From Rhodospirillaceae bacterium (lineage in GTDB: Bacteria; Pseudomonadota; Alphaproteobacteria; Bin65): 57,761 nucleotides of DNA. Under the pieces are notes generated by a model that did no database searches, was not told the origin of the DNA, and saw only the letters and a list, made by a program, of their open reading frames with translations. Positions 16,117-24,820 of the stretch are shown piece by piece (position 1 is the first letter of the stretch; the number at the start of each line of letters is the position of its first letter). Made by a program: the position numbers and the translations under genes. The stretch lies in assembly GCA_028819475.1 (NCBI GenBank), contig JAPPLJ010000032.1, positions 1 through 57,761 of the forward strand, given 5' to 3'.

Positions 16117-18150
16117 TCAGACGGGCAGTCCGCGCTTCTGCTCTGCAATACGGAACTTCAGTTTCTTGCTCGGTTTCATCGACGGGAGCGGGCTGAAGCT
16201 GAGCGAATCGGCATAGCTTGCGGGAGACACCTCGAGGGTGAAGTGGTGCGCGATCATCAGCAGATTGACGGCCAGTTGCAGGTCCATCCACCGGTTGCCG
16301 AGGCAGGTGTGCGTGCCCAGCCCGTAGGGCGCGTATCCGGGATCGCGGTGCTCGCTGCGCTCCGGCAGATAGCGGTCGACATCGAATGAGAAGGGGTCGG
16401 GGAAAACGTCTTCCATATAGTGCGAAGCCGTTTGGGCGATATAGACCCGCGACCCGACCGGTATTTCGTATCCCTCGACCACGAAGGTATTCATGACATC
16501 CCGCATGGACATCGGGACGATCGGGTACATGCGCAGGCATTCGGTGAGGAAGCGGTGCGTGAACTCGATCGCGGACGGGGTGAAATCTTCACCGTCCGGA
16601 TCGCCGTTCTCGAACAGGGCGTCGGCTTCGGCCCGGATTTTCTCGTAATGCTCGGGCTGCGACGCCATGGCGTAAACCGCGAAGCTCAGCGCATCGCCGA
16701 GATACACGCTGGCGACCAGCGCCGCGGACAGGGCGAAACGCAGGTTCGCCTCCGGCACCAGCTGCGGATCGCTCGCGTGCAGGCTCAGCCAGTCGTCGGT
16801 AAGGTTCCGTGGGCAGCCGACCCGCTGAGCCGGCGTATGGACGCTTTGGACCCGTTCGAGCAGCGTGTCGACGGTTTTCGCCCGGCGCTTCATGCCCGGG
16901 GTATTCAGCATGAATTTGGGCAGGGCCTTGATGATGTGAGTGATGAGCGCACGCTCCTTGAAGGCCATCAGGTCGTCGATGATGTCCTGAGAATCGACGC
17001 TGATGAAAAGAGGCGAGAGTTGCGCGTTCACCATGCGCCGGCACAGGCGCGTCGCCTGGTAGGTTTCGCCGACCTTCCAATCGGCCATGTATTTGCGGAC
17101 ATAGTCGTAAACATAGTCAAGCTGGCCGGCCAGCCGCCCGCGCGAATAGGCCGGCCCCATGGCCTTGCGAAGGCGGAAATGATCGGCGCCGTCCAGCGAT
17201 GGCATGACCCCGTGCGCGCCGTAGATTTTCTCGAAGTCCGCAAAATAATTCCCGGCATTCAGGTGCATCCGCCCGTGCCGATGCACCCAGCGGTTCGTCT
17301 CCGGCCCGGCGAGAAATATCATCGGTCTGCCGAACGGCACACGGACCTCGAAGACCGGGCCGTATTTTTTTGCGAGATCCGCAAAGACGGCAGGAATGTT
17401 GCCGTTGCGCAGATGAGGATTGAACAGCAAATCGCGCAGCGAAACCCGCTGAATTTGCTTGGTCAGAGCCGAATGCCGAAGCATCGGGCTGGCGATGGTG
17501 TGTTCGACCGCGTCGGCTATGGAACGGCCGATCAGGTCCATCTTGCAGATTAACTCGATGCGCCTTTCCGCCTCGTCGTCGAGTTCGAAAATGAAGCGAA
17601 AGACGTCGCAAGTATTGACGAGGCAAACGACGATGATGTCTCTCGGATCGGGAATCGTGTCGGTGAAGATGCACTCGCTGATGCGTGTTTTGATGAACTG
17701 ACCTGCGGTGTCTTTCCGGTCATTGCCGTGCAGATCCGTGAACCAGTTGGTCGGGGCCAGCGTCCAGAAGTCGCCGTCGTGGTGGCTCAGGATCTTCAGA
17801 TCGACCAGGCGGTCCAGGGTCAAATCGATAATCGACTCCGCCTGGATAGCGAACCGTTCGATCCAGTACTGGGCGTTGCGTTGCTCCGGTTCGTTCGCGA
17901 TTTCCTCCAGAACGGGATCCAGGGCGGGGTTGCCCGTTTCTGTCCGGTCCACGAGGATCAGCGAATCAAGGTCCGTATCGATGCGCGACAGGAGGGAGAG
18001 TTCCGCAAGCACAGAACCGATGACGGCGCAGTTCAATTCCCAGCCGTGGACCTGATGAAAGTAGCCGGTCTCCTCGTTGAGGAGCATTAGGATGAGCTCT
18101 TCCGGCAGGCTCAGCGATTGCGTCGTCAATCCTTCGACAGAATCGGGCAT
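16117..18150 (-). CDS. GPP34 (GOLPH3-like)-cytochrome P450 fusion
   Basis: A 677-aa two-domain protein. Residues about 11-215 fit the GPP34/GOLPH3 family: LSLPEELILMLLNEETG at the start, then helices with AVIGSVLAELSLLSRI and DLTLDRLVDLKIL. In eukaryotes this fold binds phosphatidylinositol-4-phosphate on Golgi membranes; bacterial roles are not established. Residues about 265-677 are a P450: E537-x-x-R540, PFSFDVDRYLPER, and heme loop YGLGTHTCLG with Cys616. The I-helix position of AGxET-T reads VASVYL (479-484), so the usual acid-Thr pair for O2 activation is absent. ATG 18150 has AGGAGG 8 bases upstream. No transmembrane anchor is seen, so GPP34 may supply membrane binding. Confidence 0.88.
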   Translation of the reverse strand: MPDSVEGLTTQSLSLPEELILMLLNEETGYFHQVHGWELNCAVIGSVLAELSLLSRIDTDLDSLILVDRTETGNPALDPVLEEIANEPEQRNAQYWIERFAIQAESIIDLTLDRLVDLKILSHHDGDFWTLAPTNWFTDLHGNDRKDTAGQFIKTRISECIFTDTIPDPRDIIVVCLVNTCDVFRFIFELDDEAERRIELICKMDLIGRSIADAVEHTIASPMLRHSALTKQIQRVSLRDLLFNPHLRNGNIPAVFADLAKKYGPVFEVRVPFGRPMIFLAGPETNRWVHRHGRMHLNAGNYFADFEKIYGAHGVMPSLDGADHFRLRKAMGPAYSRGRLAGQLDYVYDYVRKYMADWKVGETYQATRLCRRMVNAQLSPLFISVDSQDIIDDLMAFKERALITHIIKALPKFMLNTPGMKRRAKTVDTLLERVQSVHTPAQRVGCPRNLTDDWLSLHASDPQLVPEANLRFALSAALVASVYLGDALSFAVYAMASQPEHYEKIRAEADALFENGDPDGEDFTPSAIEFTHRFLTECLRMYPIVPMSMRDVMNTFVVEGYEIPVGSRVYIAQTASHYMEDVFPDPFSFDVDRYLPERSEHRDPGYAPYGLGTHTCLGNRWMDLQLAVNLLMIAHHFTLEVSPASYADSLSFSPLPSMKPSKKLKFRIAEQKRGLPV

Positions 18151-18430
18151 CGGCCATGCCTCCTTGGGCCCGAAGCGGTGCGAATTCCGCCATCGGCACA
18201 TTCGCAAGCCGCCGATACACCGCATCCGGAGATTTGAACTGCCATCGGCGTTCAATTCCAAAACCGAATGTCGGGCCCGGACAGACCGCCGTCAAGTCCG
18301 CAGGAATTGAATCATCCGGGTCGAGGACTTCGCTGCCGAGGGCGAATTCGCATGTTGCGGACCGGCACACCGGCCTTCTCCGGCCGGGCTTTCGCGACCT
18401 CGCCTCGGTTCTCGCAGCGCCTCTCGCCGT

Positions 18431-19531
18431 TCAGCGGGTGCGAGGGGCCGGCTGTTTCTCCGTGCCGACGGAAAGCCCATCCGCCGCTCGGGAGTCGCAG
18501 AACTGGCCGTCCGGATAGAACTGCTTGCAATAGCGCCGGTATTGTCCGATCGGGCCGTCCGAAGCGCAGAGCATGGGGCGCGGCCGGTACCGTTTCCGGC
18601 CCCAGATCGCGACGTCCTGCAACACGTCGTGCTTCTGGGCCGCCATGATGATCTTGTTCATGATCCGCGTGCGCAGGCGCGGCGGGAGAAAGCGCATCCC
18701 GACGATCGGCCGCTTCGGCCCGAGCAGTTGCCGGACCTGGCTGACCAGCGTCATTTCGACGAGGTCGCCGTCGATCGGCGTTGCGAGCACCCACAAGCGG
18801 GTATCCATGCCGATATTGTGTTCGCGGACCTCGACATACGAATAGCCGAAGCCATGCACATGGGTGACGGCGGACACGTCGTAGGCGAAAATCTTTATCC
18901 CGGCGACGGTCTGGGTTCGCTTGAAGTCGAAGCAGCTCTTGAGCCACGCGCCGTCGACCGATACTGGCTCGACCCCGCTTACGCTGTTATAGCCGTGGAC
19001 ATAGCGCAGATGCCCGAGATCGACGGAATTTTCCGTCGTTTCCTGGGGGTGGCCGGAGAACCGGACGCTCCAGGCTTCCATTCCGCACCAGTCGGAGCCG
19101 GCCGGCGGCGCTTCCGGAAGGTCCCATTGCGGCGGCCGGCCGCCGCTGCTCCACCAGGCGAAGATCAGGCCGAGAATATCGCGGGTCTCGAACACCTTGA
19201 GCCTGGCGGACCTGGGCGCCGGCGCATAGGGCGTGGCGACGCACTGGCCGGTGGCATCGAATTCGAAGCCGTGAAACGGACATACGAGGCAGCCGTCGCG
19301 GACCCGCCCGCCGGCTTCGGGACCCAGATCGGAGCCCATATGCGGGCAGGTCGCTACGGCAACGCAGACGTCCCCGTTGTCGTTGCTCCAGACGACGATC
19401 CTTTCGCCGAGCCAGGTTTTCTGGAGCAGCTTTTCCTTCCCGATCGTTTCGCGACGGGCGACGAAATACCAGCCCTCCGGAAACGGAAAAAGCTCGGCGG
19501 AGACAGTGTGCTCGTTCGGGTCGGTTTTCAT
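18431..19531 (-). CDS. Rieske non-heme iron oxygenase, sterol-desaturase/SdmA-like
   Basis: A 366-aa Rieske oxygenase alpha-subunit-like protein. The [2Fe-2S] ligands are C62-x-H64 (CPHMG) and C84-x2-H87 (CPFHG); the mononuclear iron site is D171-x2-H174-x4-H179 inside ENSVDLGHLRYVHGY. This fits the group containing cholesterol 7-desaturases (DAF-36/Neverland), KshA and the bacterial sterol C-4 demethylase SdmA. A choice between these needs phylogeny. It lies 280 bp upstream of the P450 fusion on the same strand and divergent from the FAD oxidoreductase. No ferredoxin or reductase partner is encoded nearby. Confidence 0.85.
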   Translation of the reverse strand: MKTDPNEHTVSAELFPFPEGWYFVARRETIGKEKLLQKTWLGERIVVWSNDNGDVCVAVATCPHMGSDLGPEAGGRVRDGCLVCPFHGFEFDATGQCVATPYAPAPRSARLKVFETRDILGLIFAWWSSGGRPPQWDLPEAPPAGSDWCGMEAWSVRFSGHPQETTENSVDLGHLRYVHGYNSVSGVEPVSVDGAWLKSCFDFKRTQTVAGIKIFAYDVSAVTHVHGFGYSYVEVREHNIGMDTRLWVLATPIDGDLVEMTLVSQVRQLLGPKRPIVGMRFLPPRLRTRIMNKIIMAAQKHDVLQDVAIWGRKRYRPRPMLCASDGPIGQYRRYCKQFYPDGQFCDSRAADGLSVGTEKQPAPRTR

Positions 19532-19772
19532 TTGCCGCGGATTTGCCCCACTCCGAAAACTGCAGTTCCGCCGGCCGAACGGCCGGCTCGACCGCAGGGA
19601 TATCGGGGCATGTATGGTATCGGGCAGTACAGGGCAATCGAATCCGGGCGGGAAATGAAAGTCCCGGACTCCCGGGACATCGGGCCCGCATCTTCCGAAG
19701 TTCGGGAGTGAAGCCCGCACGCGGACGATGGTAAGGGTAGGTAAAGCCACAAGCGATGCGAGGTCTGCGGCG

Positions 19773-21131
19773 ATGCCGAGACGGGTTGCCATTGTCGGCG
19801 GAGGAATCTCGGGGCTGGGGGCTGCCTGGGCGCTGCATCGGCACCCGGACCGCTTCGAATTCCGGCTGTTCGAGGCGCAGGATCAGGTCGGCGGCAACGC
19901 GGTCACAGCCGACATGCCGCAGGACGACGGCACCGCGATCCCGTTCGATATTTCCGTCACGGCGTGCATACCGTCGGTATACCACCACATTCTGCTTCTC
20001 ATGCAGCAGCACGGTATCGAGCTGGTCGATACCAGATTCAGCTACAGCGTGAAGTATCGCGGCGCCATCTACGCCCACGATTTCGATTCGGACATCAGGA
20101 GGCAATTGCAACCGGAAATCGAGAAATTCCAGAGGCTCTTGCGGCGTCTGAAATGGTTTGGCCGGCTCAACCGGTCGAGATCCCGGCTGCTCAACGCGCT
20201 CAACCCCTTCAACTATGTCAGCATGGGAACCGTTCTCAACTTCGGCAGGTTTTCCGGCGATTTCAGGTACAAGATACTCAAACCCATGTTCGTCAACTTC
20301 CTGATGGCGACGAACGTGTTCGACATGCCGGCGTCCCTTTTTGCCCGGTATCTGGAGTTTTTCGATATCGAAACCGCAACCCCGATGCAGACCTGGGACC
20401 GCGGTACGCGGCGCATTTACGAAAATCTTTCGGCCGAATTCCGGGACAGGATTTACCTGGGCCGGCCGGTTCGGAAAGTTTACCGGCGCCCCTCCGGCGT
20501 CGTCGTGGAGGATGAAAACGGAAACGAAGAAACGTTCGACGATGTCGTTTTCGCGTGCAACGCGAACCAGACGCTGATGATCCTGGATAAACCGACCTTA
20601 CTGGAGAGCTGGCTTCTCTCTTCGATCCGCTACGAGAGCGAACTGCACAACCATACGGTCGTTCATTCGGACGCCTCGGTTCTTCCGGACAACGAGGCCC
20701 GGCCGCTCGCCACCCGGAGCAACCATATCGAGCAGTATGGCGCCCGGCCGGACAACTACGAAATCACCTACATCATGCACAATCAGCAGCCCTGGGCGAA
20801 CCTGTCGGACAAGCCCTGCCTGGTGACCTACAACCCGATCAGCCGGATCGACGACAACAAGATTGTCAAAAGATGGTGGTTCCAGCACATCGTGCACGAC
20901 GTGCGGCACATCGCATTCCTGATCCACCTGTTCCGCTTCGTTCAGGGCAAACGGCGAACCTGGCACTGCGGCGCCCATACGCTCATCAACAGTCAGGAGA
21001 CCTGTTTCGTGACCGGACTCGTCACGGCAAGGCAGATGGGCGCAGACTACCCGTTCCGGGATTCCGAAGCGCGGAATTGGTTCAACTTTTACGGGCGCAC
21101 GATGTACGGCTGGCGCTTCCGGAAGGCGTGA
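19773..21131 (+). CDS. FAD-dependent amine-oxidase-fold oxidoreductase (COG2907-like)
   Basis: A 452-aa flavoprotein with the dinucleotide motif VAIVGGGISGLGAAWAL at the N-terminus and a second GG motif (AQDQVGGNA) soon after. The region TWDRGTRRIYENLS and the C-terminal CGAHTLINSQETCFVTGL close the FAD domain. It resembles the COG2907 predicted NAD/FAD-binding proteins, elsewhere linked to cyclopropane-fatty-acid operons. ATG 19773 with GAGG 9 bases before it is preferred over ATG 19728. Shared divergent promoter with the Rieske gene suggests it modifies or reduces the same lipid; the reaction is unknown. Confidence 0.8.
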   Translation: MPRRVAIVGGGISGLGAAWALHRHPDRFEFRLFEAQDQVGGNAVTADMPQDDGTAIPFDISVTACIPSVYHHILLLMQQHGIELVDTRFSYSVKYRGAIYAHDFDSDIRRQLQPEIEKFQRLLRRLKWFGRLNRSRSRLLNALNPFNYVSMGTVLNFGRFSGDFRYKILKPMFVNFLMATNVFDMPASLFARYLEFFDIETATPMQTWDRGTRRIYENLSAEFRDRIYLGRPVRKVYRRPSGVVVEDENGNEETFDDVVFACNANQTLMILDKPTLLESWLLSSIRYESELHNHTVVHSDASVLPDNEARPLATRSNHIEQYGARPDNYEITYIMHNQQPWANLSDKPCLVTYNPISRIDDNKIVKRWWFQHIVHDVRHIAFLIHLFRFVQGKRRTWHCGAHTLINSQETCFVTGLVTARQMGADYPFRDSEARNWFNFYGRTMYGWRFRKA

Positions 21132-21168
21132 GCCGGGGCCCGTACGGGCTGGGCCGCCCGGACGGACT

Positions 21169-21927
21169 CTATCCCACCATGGAGTAGCCGCCGCTGATGC
21201 TGAGAATCTGTCCGGTGATCCAGCCCGCGCCGCCCGACGCCAAGAAGACGATGGCGGGCGCGACGTCCTCGGGCGTGCCGATCCGGCGCAGGGGATATTG
21301 CCGGACGATCTTCTCGCGGTTCTTTTCCAGCCAGTCCGGGTCGGTGTGGGTGGTCTCGACATAGCCGAGCGCGACCGCGTTGACCGTGACGCCGGACGGG
21401 CCGAACTCCTGCGCCAGCGACTTGGTGAGCGACAGCACGCCCCCGCGCGCGGATGTCGTGACCGAAAGGGCCTTCCCGCCGATCCGCGCGGAATCGCCGG
21501 CGAGGTTGACAATGCGCCCGCCGCCCTGCTCGACCATGCGGGCGCCGACCGCGCTGCAGCAATGGATCACGCCGTAGAGGCCGACGTCGATCTGGCGTTT
21601 CCATTCCTCCGGTCCGGTGTCGAGGAAGCGACGCGGCTCGACATAGCCGGCGTTGTTCACCAGCACGTCGATCCGGCCGAAGTCGCCGACAATCGCCTCG
21701 GTCATGGCCTGGACAGACTCGAGGTCGGCGACATCCGCCTGGTAGGCCTTGGCCTTCCCCCCGTTCTCGGTAATTTCACCGACCACGCTGCCGGCGGCGT
21801 TTGCCGACCGGTTGTAGTTCACGGCCACGGTCGCGCCCTCCGCAGCGAAGGCCAGCGCGGTCTCGCGGCCGATGTCCCGGGCGCTGCCGGTGACCAGGGC
21901 GACCTTGCCTTCCAGATCGAGATTCAT
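21169..21927 (-). CDS. SDR-fold protein with replaced catalytic Tyr/Lys
   Basis: A 252-aa short-chain dehydrogenase fold: cofactor motif TGSARDIGRE, NNAG near residue 90 and the C-terminal TGQILSISGG. The active-site stretch reads VTTSARGGVLSLTKS where family members have Y-x3-K-GG; Tyr is therefore Thr and Lys is Arg. Classical SDR chemistry should be lost or altered, although cofactor binding may remain. It is the last gene of a four-gene operon with 4-bp overlaps (CoxM, CoxS, CoxL, SDR). Confidence 0.85.
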   Translation of the reverse strand: MNLDLEGKVALVTGSARDIGRETALAFAAEGATVAVNYNRSANAAGSVVGEITENGGKAKAYQADVADLESVQAMTEAIVGDFGRIDVLVNNAGYVEPRRFLDTGPEEWKRQIDVGLYGVIHCCSAVGARMVEQGGGRIVNLAGDSARIGGKALSVTTSARGGVLSLTKSLAQEFGPSGVTVNAVALGYVETTHTDPDWLEKNREKIVRQYPLRRIGTPEDVAPAIVFLASGGAGWITGQILSISGGYSMVG

Positions 21928-24338
21928 TTGCGGGTTCTCCCTCGCATGGTTCGACCCTGCAGATCGGGGCGGATCAGGCGGAAGAGCCGGTCCGGCGTGA
22001 TCGGCAATTCGTTGATTTGAGCGTTGCAGGCTGATAGCGCGTCGGCGACCGCATTGGCAATGGCGGCAGGCGCGCCGATGGTACCGCCTTCGCCCATACC
22101 CCGGTAGCCGCCCAGGGTTGACGGCGATTCCGTCTCCAGGTGAATCACCGCCATGTCCGGAATTTCGGCGGCGGAGGGAACAACATAGTCGACGAAGCTG
22201 CCGGTCAGGATCTGGCCGCTTTCGTCGTGAATGACCTCCTCCAGCAGCGCCGCGCCGATGCCCTGGGCGACGCCGCCGTGGACCTGCCCATCGACGATCA
22301 TGGGGTTGACGATGCGCCCGCAATCCTCGGCAACGACATAGGTCCGCACCGTCACCCCGAAGGTTTGCGGGTCGATCTCGACTTCGGCAACATGGGTGGC
22401 CGCCGTCGCCGTGCCGAAAAAGGGGTCGTAGGTCGCGCTGGCGCTGAGGTCGAGCGATTCGCGCGCCTCTTTCGGGATACGGCGCATTTCCGTGTAGAAG
22501 GCCCGCGCCAGCTCCGGAAGTGTGATCGCCGAATCCGTCCCGGCGACCGAAATCGCGCCGCCGCGCACTTCGATATCGGCTTCCGCAGCCTCCAGGATGT
22601 GGGACGCCGCCTTGACAACCTGGGCCCTGAGCGACCGGGCCGAGAGCGTCGCCGCGCCGCCGGCGAGAACCGTGCTGCGGCTCGCATAGGTGCCGGTGCT
22701 GTGCGCCACGGCCGCGCTGTCGCCGTGAACGATCTCGACGTCCTCGATCCGGACGCCGAGTTCCTCGGCGACGATCTGGGCGAGCGTCGTCTCCAGGCCC
22801 TGGCCGTGGGAGGCGATGCCGAAGGCCGCCGTCACCGCGCCGGTCGAATCGATCTCGATCGTCGCGCGCTCGGTGCCGGTGTTGATCGGCATGCCCGGCG
22901 CCGCCGAGATGCGCGAGCCGATGCCCGTCAGCTCCGCGTAGGACGCAATCCCGATGCCGACCAGCCTGCCCCGCTCCCGCGCCGCCGCTTGCCCGGCCCG
23001 TCGTTCCGCATAGCCGAACCGGTCGAGCGCCGAACGGAGGCAATCCTGGAAACCCGCGCGGTCCCAGACGATTCCGGAGCCGGACTTGTAGGGAAACTCC
23101 TCGTCGCGCACCAGGTTCCGTGCCCTCACCTCCGCAGGGTCCATATCCAGCCGCCGGGCCGCCATGTCGACCAGCCGCTCCATGACGAAGGTCGAGATCG
23201 GCCGGCCGACCCCGCGATACGGCCCCGTCGGCGCCTTCGAGGTCGCGACCGCGCGGACCCGCCCGCGGTAGTTCGCGATCCGGTAGGGACCGGGCAGGAA
23301 GCTCACGACCTGGACGGGCTCCAGCGACGCCGTCCAGGGATAGATCGAATAGGCGCCGATATCGCCGACGACATCGGCCTCCAGCGCAAGGAACTGCCCG
23401 TCCGCGTCCAGCGCCAGTTTCGCCCGGACGATCTCGTCGAAAGCCTGGCTGGTCGCCGTCAGGTCTTCCATGCGGTCGCCCGTCCATTTGACCGGGCGGC
23501 CGAGGCGCATGGCGAGCGCGCAGACGACGACTTCCTCCGGATAGAGCGAGGCCTTGGCGCCGAAGCCGCCGCCGACATCCGGCGCGACGACCCGCAGGCG
23601 GTGGCCCGGCAGGTCGAAAATCTCGGCCAGCGCGTCGCGCAGCAGGCCGGGCACCTGGGTCGTCCCGTGGAGGGTCAGCGCCTGCCGGCCGGCGTCGAAT
23701 TCGGCGAGGTAGCAGCGGTTCTCGATCGCCGCCGGCGTCTTGCGCCGGATACGGAACCGGTCTTCCACGACCAGCGCGGCGCCCGCCATCGCCGCGTCGA
23801 CATCGCCCCGCGCGAACTCCCGGGCCGCGATGAGGTTGGTCCCGGCCTCCTCGTGGAGCAGCACCCGATCGTCGAGCGCCGCTTCCGGATCGGCCGCGTC
23901 CGGCAACGGATCGTAGTCGACGGAGACCAGCGCGGCGGCGTCCTCGGCGAGATAGCGGTTCTCCGCGACCACGGCCGCGACCGGTTCGCCGACATAACGC
24001 ACCTTCCCGCGCGCCAGCGGCACGAACTCGGTGGCGCGGTAGTCGGGCATGTTCGAGGTCGCGCGGATCGGGCGCGCGACGGCGTCGATATCCGCGGCGG
24101 TAAAGACGCCCACAACGCCCGGCGCCCGGCGGGCTTCGGCCGGATCGATCCCGGCGATGCTGGCATGGGCCCGGTCGCTCCTGCAGAAGGCGACATGGAC
24201 CGCACCGGCGGCCTTGCGGTCGTCCGTATAGCTGCCCCGGCCGGTGAGCAGCCGCGGATCCTCGCGCCGCTGCACCCGCGCACCGACGATGCCGGGCCGG
24301 GCCGCCTCCGCCACGCCTGCCGGCGTGTTCCTGCTCAT
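21924..24338 (-). CDS. Molybdenum hydroxylase large subunit (CoxL/XDH family)
   Basis: An 804-aa molybdopterin-binding subunit. It has the aldehyde oxidase/xanthine dehydrogenase hammerhead domain at the N-terminus (VGARVQRREDPRLLTGRG), GGGFGAKASLYPEE for molybdopterin contact, and the active-site loop PTGPYRGVGRP. That loop is of the form II (AYRGAGR-like) type and not the Cys-containing CO dehydrogenase form, so true CO oxidation is unlikely. GEGGTIGAPAAIANAV near the C-terminus contains the conserved catalytic Glu region. The enzyme hydroxylates a heterocycle or aldehyde with water; the substrate is unknown. Confidence 0.88.
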   Translation of the reverse strand: MSRNTPAGVAEAARPGIVGARVQRREDPRLLTGRGSYTDDRKAAGAVHVAFCRSDRAHASIAGIDPAEARRAPGVVGVFTAADIDAVARPIRATSNMPDYRATEFVPLARGKVRYVGEPVAAVVAENRYLAEDAAALVSVDYDPLPDAADPEAALDDRVLLHEEAGTNLIAAREFARGDVDAAMAGAALVVEDRFRIRRKTPAAIENRCYLAEFDAGRQALTLHGTTQVPGLLRDALAEIFDLPGHRLRVVAPDVGGGFGAKASLYPEEVVVCALAMRLGRPVKWTGDRMEDLTATSQAFDEIVRAKLALDADGQFLALEADVVGDIGAYSIYPWTASLEPVQVVSFLPGPYRIANYRGRVRAVATSKAPTGPYRGVGRPISTFVMERLVDMAARRLDMDPAEVRARNLVRDEEFPYKSGSGIVWDRAGFQDCLRSALDRFGYAERRAGQAAARERGRLVGIGIASYAELTGIGSRISAAPGMPINTGTERATIEIDSTGAVTAAFGIASHGQGLETTLAQIVAEELGVRIEDVEIVHGDSAAVAHSTGTYASRSTVLAGGAATLSARSLRAQVVKAASHILEAAEADIEVRGGAISVAGTDSAITLPELARAFYTEMRRIPKEARESLDLSASATYDPFFGTATAATHVAEVEIDPQTFGVTVRTYVVAEDCGRIVNPMIVDGQVHGGVAQGIGAALLEEVIHDESGQILTGSFVDYVVPSAAEIPDMAVIHLETESPSTLGGYRGMGEGGTIGAPAAIANAVADALSACNAQINELPITPDRLFRLIRPDLQGRTMRGRTRK

Positions 24339-24820
24339 CCGGTGTCGTCCCCGCGGGCCGCGGCCGCCTCGCGGATGGCGTTGACGATGTTTACATAGCC
24401 GGTACAGCGGCAGAGGTTTCCGGAAAGCCCCTCGCGAATCTCGTCGTCCGTGGCGAGCGGATACTTGGCCAGAAGGTCGAGCGCCGTCATCAGCATGCCC
24501 GGCGTGCAGAAGCCGCATTGCAGGGCATGATGCCGTCGGAAACTCTCCTGCAGCGGATGGAGCGCGCCGATCTCGCCCAGCCCCTCGACCGTGCGGACCG
24601 AGGCCCCGTCGCACTGGACGGCGAAGGTCAGGCACGACCGGGCGCTGTCGCCGTCGAGCAGCACCGTGCAGGCGCCGCAGACCCCGTGTTCGCAGCCGAC
24701 ATGGGTGCCGGTCAGCCCCAGCTCCTCGCGCAGGAAGTCCGAGAGCAGGCGGCGCGGCTCAACCCGCCGCTCGTATCGGACGCCGTTCACCGTCAGCGCA
24801 ATGTCGATCCGTTCCATCAT
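24335..24820 (-). CDS. Molybdenum hydroxylase [2Fe-2S] subunit (CoxS-like)
   Basis: A 161-aa small iron-sulfur subunit. The plant-ferredoxin-type cluster is in [15 protein letters not shown] and the second cluster in CGFCTPGM and CRCTGY. Electrons pass from the molybdenum centre to FAD through both clusters. Overlaps its neighbours by 4 bp on each side. Confidence 0.93.
   Translation of the reverse strand: MMERIDIALTVNGVRYERRVEPRRLLSDFLREELGLTGTHVGCEHGVCGACTVLLDGDSARSCLTFAVQCDGASVRTVEGLGEIGALHPLQESFRRHHALQCGFCTPGMLMTALDLLAKYPLATDDEIREGLSGNLCRCTGYVNIVNAIREAAAARGDDTG

Noticed and set aside
21924..24338. True aerobic CO dehydrogenase
   Set aside because: The active-site loop is PYRGVGRP and lacks the Cys of the form I CoxL signature.
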